From Paludibacteraceae bacterium (GTDB taxonomy: Bacteria > Bacteroidota > Bacteroidia > Bacteroidales > Paludibacteraceae), in contig JAEEHO010000190.1 of the NCBI GenBank assembly GCA_016280845.1, positions 1 to 35,369 on the forward strand: a stretch of 35,369 nt of DNA. Direction: 5' to 3'. Below the pieces are notes generated by a model. The model was not told the origin of the DNA. It worked only from the letters and a program-made list of their open reading frames with translations, and made no database searches. Below, piece by piece: positions 15,006 to 23,184 of the stretch. Within the stretch, counting starts at the first letter, position 1. Every line of letters begins with the position of its first letter. The position numbers and the translations under genes are program-made.

Positions 15006-15303
15006 GTTCCTCCGTTTCTTTTTCTTCTTCTTCTTTTTCGCCGTTTTCTTCTTTGAATAGCTTCTTCAGCAACAGCATTGCCAGCTCTGACACAAATGGC
15101 GTCGCGATTGCAATAAATAAGCCAGTCATGTCAGCGCCGTTTGACTGTGCATACAACGACCAGTACGCTGCAACGGTGATTGTAAAGATGCAGTGAACGA
15201 TGATGCATTTGGCAAACAGATGTGGAATTGCGAAAAATTTTCTTATGCGTTCTTTTCTTTTTTGGCGGCGTTTAGCCAACCATTTCTTGATTGTGGAAAT
15301 CAT
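14989..15303 (-). CDS. Membrane protein (second holin-like), acidic C-terminus
   Basis: Start MISTIKKWLAK...; two hydrophobic segments; lysis-module position. Confidence 0.6.
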   Translation of the reverse strand: MISTIKKWLAKRRQKRKERIRKFFAIPHLFAKCIIVHCIFTITVAAYWSLYAQSNGADMTGLFIAIATPFVSELAMLLLKKLFKEENGEKEEEEKETEELEENG

Positions 15304-15602
15304 GTTGCAAGCCCGACGTGGGCAAGGGCAAATCCGATGACTGCAGCAAGCAAAAGCCACAGGAGTTTTTCCCCCATACTGTCCCATTTTTTTGCCGGTT
15401 TTTCTGTAAGCGTTTTGACATCCGCCTTGATCTCTTTCACGTCAGTTTCCACGTTCTCCTGCCGCTGTGCGATGAGCGCGACAGACGTGACCAACTCCCC
15501 CATTTCATTTTGCCGCTGCTCCAGCTTTTCTATTCGCTTTGCATTGTCTTTACTCCGAAGGTCATTCTCCGTGACCATTTGAATCATCTCCTCAGTTGTC
15601 AC
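15300..15602 (-). CDS. XhlA-like (hemolysin XhlA) protein
   Basis: N-terminal coiled coil and C-terminal TM (WDSMGEKLLWLLLAAVIGFALAHVGLAT). Confidence 0.7.
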   Translation of the reverse strand: MTTEEMIQMVTENDLRSKDNAKRIEKLEQRQNEMGELVTSVALIAQRQENVETDVKEIKADVKTLTEKPAKKWDSMGEKLLWLLLAAVIGFALAHVGLAT

Positions 15603-15919
15603 GATTCCATCACCTCCTGAATATGCCTGTTGCCTCTGCGAAACTGCGTTTCGCCGCAGTAGTAGTAAACGCCGTCTTCCGATACGATTTCGTACTCCGC
15701 GCCGTTGTCCATTCTCAGGATATGACGCACGACCGGCTCTACTGTTTTGTTCTCTGCTTCTGCGGCGGTTTTGCCAAAGCCTTGCTGGCTATCTTCGGAA
15801 ATATCCGCTTCAGATTCCGGTATCTCGGTTCTTACCGCATACCAGCCGCCGCCCTCTTCCACGATTTCCGGATTGTTGGGAGCTTCCTCCAGCACGGTCG
15901 CCTTCTTTTTCCGGCCCAT
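15599..15919 (-). CDS. Hypothetical phage protein
   Basis: ORF with 4-nt overlap to the downstream gene. Confidence 0.6.
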   Translation of the reverse strand: MGRKKKATVLEEAPNNPEIVEEGGGWYAVRTEIPESEADISEDSQQGFGKTAAEAENKTVEPVVRHILRMDNGAEYEIVSEDGVYYYCGETQFRRGNRHIQEVMES

Positions 15920-15937
15920 CTCATCTCACCGATCCTT

Positions 15938-16081
15938 TCACTCTCCGCGCCCGCTCTGCGGAAGCGCTTTGATTTCCTTGTATTGCTCCTTCGTGATGAT
16001 TCCTTTTGCGTAGGCCTGCTTCAAAAGTGCCAGATTCCAAAGCCCGGTCACCCAGTTCTTGCGTACCCGTTCAAAGTTCAT
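15938..16081 (-). CDS. XkdX family protein
   Basis: 47-aa ORF MNFERVRKNWVTGLWNLALLKQAYAKGIITKEQYKEIKALPQSGRGE, XkdX-like; below the track threshold. Confidence 0.75.
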   Translation of the reverse strand: MNFERVRKNWVTGLWNLALLKQAYAKGIITKEQYKEIKALPQSGRGE

Positions 16082-16096
16082 CCTTTATCTCCTTTC

Positions 16097-16474
16097 TTAG
16101 TTTTCGTCAGGGTCATCCGTGTTGACAGTGTCCATGCTGTTCATCACTTGCGCTTCGAGTGCGGCGGCGATTCTCTCCTCCGGAGTGGACTCGCCGTTGG
16201 ACGGGGGATTGTCCTCAAACGCCTCGATAGCGTCGAGAACCGCCTCGTCTTCCATCTCATCTGTGATGTCAGCGCCCATCCTTTGATAGTGCGCCTTGGT
16301 CGCCTCAAACTCCATCGCGCATCCGCCGTTGATTATCCCATTGGTGATAATCATCTTTGCCTGTGGGATTTTGACCCACGGATAGCGAGCTTTCCACGCG
16401 TCAGCAGAGAGCTGTTCTCCGCTCGGTGTAAATATATCGCTTTCCTTGTCCCAAAACTGATACCTCTTTGCCAT
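16097..16474 (-). CDS. Hypothetical tail-module protein
   Basis: ORF in the tail/lysis operon. Confidence 0.6.
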   Translation of the reverse strand: MAKRYQFWDKESDIFTPSGEQLSADAWKARYPWVKIPQAKMIITNGIINGGCAMEFEATKAHYQRMGADITDEMEDEAVLDAIEAFEDNPPSNGESTPEERIAAALEAQVMNSMDTVNTDDPDEN

Positions 16475-16499
16475 GATGCTTCCTCCTTAAATATGTTTT

Positions 16500-18071
16500 T
16501 TACGAAGTCGTATAAACATCCACAACACTCGACACGGCGCTTGAGTGCCCGCCCATAGCAAAAGCGTAATTCCCTGAAGCCGCTCCTGCAAGTCCATATC
16601 TTCCAACGCTCATGCCTGTAGGCGTAATACGCGTCAGTGACAAATCGAATGCATCAACAGTGTCATATCGAGAACTTCCATTTATGCCACCCATAGCGAG
16701 CGCGTAATCGCCAACGGTAGCACTGGCAATTTGCTGCCTTGCGTAACTAAGCGCTGTAGGCGTGGTGCGTACAAGCGAGGAGTCGTAAGCGTCAACTGTA
16801 TCATACCTGGTGCTTCCGTCATGCCCTCCTGCAGCAATCGCGTAGTTACCATTGGATAATCCTGCGAGCTGATACCTCGCTTGACTGAGCGCCATAGGTG
16901 TTGTTCGCGTAAGAGACGCGTCGTAGGCATCAACGACGCTAGATGCAGTTCCTGCAGAACTTGTTCCTGCTTTTCCTCCCATTACAAGAGCATAGTTTCC
17001 GACAGATGCTCCGGCTGGGTACGCCCTTGCAACGCTCAATGCGGCCGGTGCACTTCTTGTAAGAGAAGTATCATAAGCGTCAACGGCATCTGATGATGTT
17101 GTCGTTCCTGCCGCGGAGCTTAAAACTTTTGTACCGCCCATAACAAGCGCATAGTTTCCAACCTTTGCGGATGCCAGGTTGCTTCTTGCTGGGCTTATTG
17201 TTGTTATTCTGGTATGTGTAAGAGACGAATCATAGGCATCCACCTCGTTGTTAAAGCTTCCGCTTCCGTATGATCCTCCCAGTGCAAGCGCGTACTCACC
17301 GGCATTTACTGCGGTAAGATTTGATCTTGCCATTGTTATGTTTGCCGGATTGCTACGTGTAAACGATTGATCGTAAGCATCCACGACGGCAGAAAGCCCT
17401 CTGCTCGCGCCTCCGCCCATTGCCAAAACATAATTTCCAACATTAGCGGCAGCAAGCATATACCTTGCTATACTAAGCGGTGTGATTGTGCCATAATAAG
17501 TGAGGTTCCCGTATACCGCAACGCTTACGGTCGCGCTTCCAGACCTGTAGTTTCCGCTGCCAGAGCACGTCACCAGAATCGTCGCGTTTCCGGCGTTCGT
17601 TTCGCTCGCCGTCACCGTAATCGTCCCGCCGCTTACCGAGATGCCAATGTTTTCAGCGCCGGACGTGACCGATGCGGAAATCGCGCCACCTCCAAGCCAC
17701 GTCGCATCGACCGTCGCTGTCTGACCTTTAAGCAGCGCGAGTGTACTCGGCGTAAGTGTCAGCTGCGGGTCTGCCTGCATAATTTGTGACTGAGGCGTTA
17801 CATACTGCGGCGCGATGTCTTCATAGTTTGTACCGCCGACGACGCGATACTGCACAGAATACCCGCTGGCATTCACAGCTGTAGGCACATTTGTTGACCA
17901 ACCGCTTCCGCCAGGATAGAAGTTATACTCCATCGTTCCTCCGGATACGGAGCCAGCATTTACAAGCGTCTGCTCTGTGCCATCGTATACAAGATCAGTT
18001 CGTGCCGTAGGCGGCGTAATCGTCGGCGTCGCTTTTTTTATCGTCCATGTCACATATCTGGTTGATGCCAT
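16500..18071 (-). CDS. Tail-associated protein: Ig/YDG-like N-terminus and 7-bladed Kelch-like beta-propeller
   Basis: Seven G(N/E/D)Y(A/V).(A/V).GG motifs alternating with VDAYD.SLTRT.P..LS.AR; N-terminal YDG/MBG- and BIG-like modules. Confidence 0.75.
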   Translation of the reverse strand: MASTRYVTWTIKKATPTITPPTARTDLVYDGTEQTLVNAGSVSGGTMEYNFYPGGSGWSTNVPTAVNASGYSVQYRVVGGTNYEDIAPQYVTPQSQIMQADPQLTLTPSTLALLKGQTATVDATWLGGGAISASVTSGAENIGISVSGGTITVTASETNAGNATILVTCSGSGNYRSGSATVSVAVYGNLTYYGTITPLSIARYMLAAANVGNYVLAMGGGASRGLSAVVDAYDQSFTRSNPANITMARSNLTAVNAGEYALALGGSYGSGSFNNEVDAYDSSLTHTRITTISPARSNLASAKVGNYALVMGGTKVLSSAAGTTTSSDAVDAYDTSLTRSAPAALSVARAYPAGASVGNYALVMGGKAGTSSAGTASSVVDAYDASLTRTTPMALSQARYQLAGLSNGNYAIAAGGHDGSTRYDTVDAYDSSLVRTTPTALSYARQQIASATVGDYALAMGGINGSSRYDTVDAFDLSLTRITPTGMSVGRYGLAGAASGNYAFAMGGHSSAVSSVVDVYTTS

Positions 18072-18074
18072 ATC

Positions 18075-19310
18075 TCAACCTCCGTTCGTTCCGCTCGTAA
18101 GCGTTGCTATGGGAAAATCGTTTACGGAAACCGCCTCCAGAGTCATTGGCTCTGTCCCTACCAGAGGACGGGAAAATCCCATTACGAGGTGTCTTTCCGT
18201 AGGATTGCCCGGTTTGTCCGTCCTGGTCAACGTTACGATATCGTTCCCATGAATGTGAAACATTTGCGCGCAGGATATCGTGACCGACTTCTTGAGGATT
18301 GCCGCACGTTTGAGCATCCAGTCCGCCTTGTCAACGCATTGCGTGTCCGTTGCATATCCGGCGGCTGACTCAAAGTATGTCTTGCGGCCAATCAGGTTGA
18401 TGTTTGTGTCAGAGGATGGATCGTAGTTCTCCGCTCTGCCGCGCGGCTGGGAGTAATCAGACGCTTTTTCCCCCACCACAATGTAGTCGTTGTATACATC
18501 TGTGTTTTTCGCCGTGTATGTTGCGCCAAGCAGCTGCGCCTCGTCCATCGAAAACCGCCAAACAATTGGCTTGTCGCTGTCGAGAATGTCGTCCTGCGAC
18601 GGATCAATGCGCAGCGCCCCGCTCTCATCGTATCCGACCCATGCGTTAAGCATCGAGCAAAGCCCATCAACAACGCCCCACTTGTTCGTATTCACGTTCA
18701 AGTCATACGGCGTGTTGGTAAGAAGCACTGACGTGCCGTCAGGGAGCGTCTGCGTCTTACCGTTGTACCAGCTTGTAAAAATAGGCGGCGTTGCGTCTAT
18801 TGGAAGCCCGTTTCCACGATCCTCGGAGAGGAGCGCCGCAATTGGCTGGAATATGTTGATTCCTTCTTTGACTTCGTAAGTCCCTTCGAGATTCCCCATG
18901 AGTGCGCCGTCAAGATTTGCCACCTTATCCACAAGCGGATAATTTATTACTCGCTCGGATGGATTCAGGACTTCCTGCGGGCTTTCCACAAGGAATACTC
19001 CTTGCTGAATGTAGAAATCTTCCCCTGTATCTAATTGTAATCCCTCGTCCAAGGCAATTTCCGAGCCGAACCATACATGATTGACGTTGTAATCGAACTC
19101 CCCATCCGGATTATAGATTGTAACGTCCGCATTTCGCCTTCGACCGTTTCTCCATTTCATGTTGATTGAGCCGGACGCGATAAACGCGCCGCCACGCTCC
19201 GGAGAATTGTCCAGCATAAACGCCGTTGACCCGTCCGGATTCAGGAAACGGAGCCTGCACCGCTTGATAAACGGTTTACGTAATGCGGAAAGGTATTCGT
19301 CATAGGTCAT
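18075..19310 (-). CDS. Phage tail protein (DUF5048-like)
   Basis: MTYDEYLSALRKPFIKRCRLRFLNPDGSTAFMLDN...GSINMKWRNGRRRNADVTIYNPDGEFDYNVNHVWFG; tail position. Confidence 0.65.
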   Translation of the reverse strand: MTYDEYLSALRKPFIKRCRLRFLNPDGSTAFMLDNSPERGGAFIASGSINMKWRNGRRRNADVTIYNPDGEFDYNVNHVWFGSEIALDEGLQLDTGEDFYIQQGVFLVESPQEVLNPSERVINYPLVDKVANLDGALMGNLEGTYEVKEGINIFQPIAALLSEDRGNGLPIDATPPIFTSWYNGKTQTLPDGTSVLLTNTPYDLNVNTNKWGVVDGLCSMLNAWVGYDESGALRIDPSQDDILDSDKPIVWRFSMDEAQLLGATYTAKNTDVYNDYIVVGEKASDYSQPRGRAENYDPSSDTNINLIGRKTYFESAAGYATDTQCVDKADWMLKRAAILKKSVTISCAQMFHIHGNDIVTLTRTDKPGNPTERHLVMGFSRPLVGTEPMTLEAVSVNDFPIATLTSGTNGG

Positions 19311-19323
19311 CTTATCACCGCCC

Positions 19324-19656
19324 TCAGAACTGCCTGTCAACCGTCAAAGATATGTCCGTTGTTGATGTCACCTTATAAATGACCAAAGAGTCGTAGTCCC
19401 CGCTTCCGCTTTCCGTATCAAATTTTTCCACAATGCCAGAACCGTACAATACCGGATAGTAATAATCCGTATTGCTCCACACTGCGATGTATTCACCAGG
19501 CTCTGCTTTTATTGTTTTGGTCGTTCCCGGAGCGTCTGTTCCAAAAATGAATGATACGGAGTTGAGACCGCTTGCAGAATTTTTGTTTCCCGCTCCTATG
19601 TAGGCGTTAAACCTTTGCCCGCTGTCGCCAAGCGTGATTCTCACGTTTATCGCCAT
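19324..19656 (-). CDS. Hypothetical tail protein
   Basis: ORF between tail genes. Confidence 0.55.
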   Translation of the reverse strand: MAINVRITLGDSGQRFNAYIGAGNKNSASGLNSVSFIFGTDAPGTTKTIKAEPGEYIAVWSNTDYYYPVLYGSGIVEKFDTESGSGDYDSLVIYKVTSTTDISLTVDRQF

Positions 19657-22600
19657 GTAAACGTTCCCCCTCTCGTCACAACATAAGTTAGCGGTGTGTA
19701 TCTGTACCAGTCTCCGGTCAGCTTCCCCGCCACAAGGTTGTTCATAAACGGCGTAGCCCTGCCCGTACCGTTAAATAGCCCCGCTCCAGACTGGTATCCT
19801 ACGACAATCATTCCGTAAAGCGGCAGTTCAATTGTCTCCTCGCTTTCACCCAGTACTATTGTCCCGTATGATCCGAAATCGTTTTCCGATTTGATTAGCA
19901 GAGCGTCAGACGTTGTGTTTGTAATTGTGCATTGCACGGTTTCTCCGCTGCTGCTTCCTGTCACTTCAACATACACGCCTCTTGTGTCGCCACTGTAGTT
20001 TTGCGTCTCGGAAATAGACGCCCATACCGCAGTTATTCCGTTAGACCCACCGGAAACCATAATGGTATTCCCGCTTACGGTCGCCGTGGCAATCGAACCG
20101 GACTCCGAGCTTGCAGACAAAACGCCGTTGCCGCTCCATGTTGCCGTAACGGTAGCGATTTCTCCAACCTCCATCTCGATCTCGGCGGGGGAAACCGAAA
20201 GATTCGGCGACGCCTTGGCAATGCTCCATGAGACATTTTTGATGCCAGTCGTTTCGTCTTCCCATGTATACCCAGAATTCAACGTGAATGTTGCGACGTA
20301 ATTGCCAGCGTTCGTGGCGGTCGTCGTACCGGAAAGCACCATCTTTGTAGCGTCGTAGTTGTTCCATGTAGGAGATTGTGCGCTTCCGCTATAAGTAAGC
20401 GTTCCGCTTTGCGTCGGGATAGTGACGAGAGAAATTTCGGAAACCGTCACGGAAATTGTAGACGACCCGTTCAAGTAGTTGCTTGTTTCCGATGTGCTTA
20501 CCGTAATGACAACCTCAGCGTCGCTCGAACCGCCCGTTACAGTGATTGTTGCCCCGCTTACGGAAACCGTAGCACCGGCCCCGGATGTCGCAGAAAGCGT
20601 ACCGTCACCCAGCCATGTAGCCGTAGCCGTAGCGCTCGCGCCATATGCAACGCTCATTTCCACCGGCGATACGGTCAGCTGCGGAGATGCTTTGGCAATT
20701 ACCCACGTAACGCTCCGCGCGTCAATTCCGCCGCCTATCCACTCGTAGCCTGCGACAGGCGTAAACGTTACGCTGTAATCTCCGGCGTTTGTCCCGCTCA
20801 TTGTGCCGCTCATCGTCATCTTGTTCGGATCGTAGCCGCTCCATGTGGGCGACTGCGCGGAGCCGTTGTACGTAAGAGTTCCGCTCTGAGTCGGAACGGC
20901 AAGATACTCCACAGCAAGCGCCTGAACTGTCAGCGGGACAGTCTGTGCGTCATATTGTGCCGTCTGGGATACAGAAACCGGAATGACCTCCGTTCCCGAA
21001 ACTCCCTTTGATACCGTAAGCGTTTGGCTTGCGATATTTACGGATGTGCCACTTCCCGGTGCCGCAGACAAAACGCCGTTCCCGCGCCAGTACGCCGTCA
21101 CGGTGAAAGTGTCTCCTACGTTACCAACCACGTAGTTTGGATCGAGTGTCAGCTCCGGAGAGCCGTTATCAACGTCTCCGGACGCGCTGTCAAGCGCCGT
21201 AAGCTTCAGCACCTTGTTAATCTCGCCGATTTCCACCCAGCGAATTGTGACAGATTGCTGCTGTTCAAACGTTTCGTCCGCCATTTTTGCCTCAATTGGC
21301 TCTGAAACGGCGACCTTGATGAGGTCTCCCTTGCGAGACTTGAGGAAAAGCGTCCTTGTTGTCGTCGAAAGCCCAAAAAGCTTCTGGCGAAGCTTGAGCG
21401 TGTCGGAATACTTTGCCATCCCGTCAACCGTTCCGATCAACCCGCTCAAAGAACCGCCGCGGTAGTTCTGCGGGGACTTTTGCACGGTCGGGTAGCGTGT
21501 GAAGTTCTCGCTTATCGTTGGCGTATTGTTGTTGCTGACTGCCTCAGAAGTGAAATTGTATCTGAAGAGATACTCTTCAACCACCGTGTAGCCGTCGCCG
21601 TTCTCTTCGCACTCCATCAGACTCCAAGACTGGAAGCACGGGCTAATCGGCGCGCTTTGGAGCGGCGCGTCCATTACGTTTCCGTTCTCGTCAAGCGGGA
21701 ATGCGTAATATGTGTACGGCCCCTGCCGCGATGCAGCACCGTAATCGTATAGCTGCCCGTTCCCTGCAGGCACGGTAGCAACATGCGTAAAGCGGCCATC
21801 CGAATCGCTACGGTAAATCGACCATCCCTTTGCGTCAGCAATAATCCAGTTGTATCCGTCGTTCGGAGTAAATGCGACAGTATAAGTTCCGGCGTTCACT
21901 GCGCTTGACTGCCCTGTCATGGTGAGCTGAGACGGATCGTAATTGTCAAACGTCGGCGTTTGAATAGCACCGTTGTAGGTAAGCGTGCCGATTTGGTCGG
22001 GCGTTTCCAGTGTTCCGCCGCTGTCCAGTGACCATTTCACGATAACGGCATTCGTTCCGTTTCCGCATTCAACTGTCAATTCATCAGACAGCGTAGGCTC
22101 ACCGTAATCGACTCCAAACAGAACCCACCCTGTATCGACTTCCGCTCCGCTTTGGGTCTGCACGTTCAGTCTTACGGCATATTGCTTGCCAGTGAAAAAG
22201 CCGTCGAACGTCGTTTGTATGTTCATGGTTCCGGAAATACTGCCGCTGTCGTACAAAAGATCATTTAGATTATCGGCGTCTGCAATGCGCCACCTGAACC
22301 AGTTGAGGACATCGCCCTGCGCTTGCGAATAGTTTCCGGTAAAGGTGTACGTCTGCGTGTTAATCAATCCCGACGTTCCAATCTCGTCGATTGAGAGCGA
22401 GGGTTTAGACCTGGCGAGAAACACGCTTGCCGAGTTCTGCACAACAGAGTCGTTTTCCGTCCACCATTGCGTGATAACAAATTTGTAGCTGTTACCGGCG
22501 GTCAGCAGAGTGATTGCGGGCATCTGGTGAGCAAAAGACTGCATCGTACCGTCCGGGAGCGTGCCGTAAAACGGGCATCCATCTGTTAGCTTTCCGGTTG

Positions 22601-22775
22601 AGTAAACGAGCGTGCTTGCTGAATCGTTTGTGTAGAAGTCGATCTGGTACGCCACCATTGCCGATGAACCGTTGACGTGCCACGAGATTGACCAGTTTCG
22701 GCTCGTGTCCGCCACGCCAAAGCCGATCCCGTTCCTCACGTCCGGTACAATCATAGAAGGTTGGTACAAAGCCAT
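19647..22775 (-). CDS. Large tail/fibre protein with repeated Ig-like (YDG/MBG and BIG-type) modules
   Basis: Three copies of (Q)SGTLTYNGSAQSPTW..YDP.KM.MSG...TNAG.Y...FT...GY.W and several ASPQLTVSP... modules. Confidence 0.75.
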   Translation of the reverse strand: MALYQPSMIVPDVRNGIGFGVADTSRNWSISWHVNGSSAMVAYQIDFYTNDSASTLVYSTGKLTDGCPFYGTLPDGTMQSFAHQMPAITLLTAGNSYKFVITQWWTENDSVVQNSASVFLARSKPSLSIDEIGTSGLINTQTYTFTGNYSQAQGDVLNWFRWRIADADNLNDLLYDSGSISGTMNIQTTFDGFFTGKQYAVRLNVQTQSGAEVDTGWVLFGVDYGEPTLSDELTVECGNGTNAVIVKWSLDSGGTLETPDQIGTLTYNGAIQTPTFDNYDPSQLTMTGQSSAVNAGTYTVAFTPNDGYNWIIADAKGWSIYRSDSDGRFTHVATVPAGNGQLYDYGAASRQGPYTYYAFPLDENGNVMDAPLQSAPISPCFQSWSLMECEENGDGYTVVEEYLFRYNFTSEAVSNNNTPTISENFTRYPTVQKSPQNYRGGSLSGLIGTVDGMAKYSDTLKLRQKLFGLSTTTRTLFLKSRKGDLIKVAVSEPIEAKMADETFEQQQSVTIRWVEIGEINKVLKLTALDSASGDVDNGSPELTLDPNYVVGNVGDTFTVTAYWRGNGVLSAAPGSGTSVNIASQTLTVSKGVSGTEVIPVSVSQTAQYDAQTVPLTVQALAVEYLAVPTQSGTLTYNGSAQSPTWSGYDPNKMTMSGTMSGTNAGDYSVTFTPVAGYEWIGGGIDARSVTWVIAKASPQLTVSPVEMSVAYGASATATATWLGDGTLSATSGAGATVSVSGATITVTGGSSDAEVVITVSTSETSNYLNGSSTISVTVSEISLVTIPTQSGTLTYSGSAQSPTWNNYDATKMVLSGTTTATNAGNYVATFTLNSGYTWEDETTGIKNVSWSIAKASPNLSVSPAEIEMEVGEIATVTATWSGNGVLSASSESGSIATATVSGNTIMVSGGSNGITAVWASISETQNYSGDTRGVYVEVTGSSSGETVQCTITNTTSDALLIKSENDFGSYGTIVLGESEETIELPLYGMIVVGYQSGAGLFNGTGRATPFMNNLVAGKLTGDWYRYTPLTYVVTRGGTFTWR

Positions 22776-22787
22776 ATGCTGTCCCCC

Positions 22788-23171
22788 TTAAATCACCAGT
22801 GTTTCTCCGTCAAAATGTGCAGACCCGCTGCTAATAACAAGTGTTTCTCCCTCGAAGTGCGCGTCTCCTCCGCCGCCTCCGCCGCCGGAACCGATAGCTT
22901 GCATCATGCCGTCTGAAAACACAATCGCATTGCTTTCGTTCCCAAGAACGAGCACGATGCACTGCGCGCCAGCAGCAAGATTTTCCGCCGCTGTTGTGCA
23001 CGGTAACGTTAGATTGATTCCGTCAAACGGTCTTTTTACCGTGACTTTCCCGTTTGCGGCGGGGGTTATGACCTCGGCGCGATAGTAGCGCACGAGGTCT
23101 TTCCCCCACCGAGAAACGTAATTTTCCATCACATACCGCGCAATTTCTTTTGCGATTTCTTCAAACGGCAT
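22788..23171 (-). CDS. Hypothetical tail protein with poly-Gly and duplicated AHF(E/D)GETLVI tail
   Basis: ORF between the tape measure and the tail fibre. Confidence 0.6.
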   Translation of the reverse strand: MPFEEIAKEIARYVMENYVSRWGKDLVRYYRAEVITPAANGKVTVKRPFDGINLTLPCTTAAENLAAGAQCIVLVLGNESNAIVFSDGMMQAIGSGGGGGGGDAHFEGETLVISSGSAHFDGETLVI

Positions 23172-23184
23172 AGTCTCAAACCCC

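Noticed and set aside
15596-16558. 320-aa + strand ORF
   Set aside because: Antisense to several lysis/tail genes, including XkdX.
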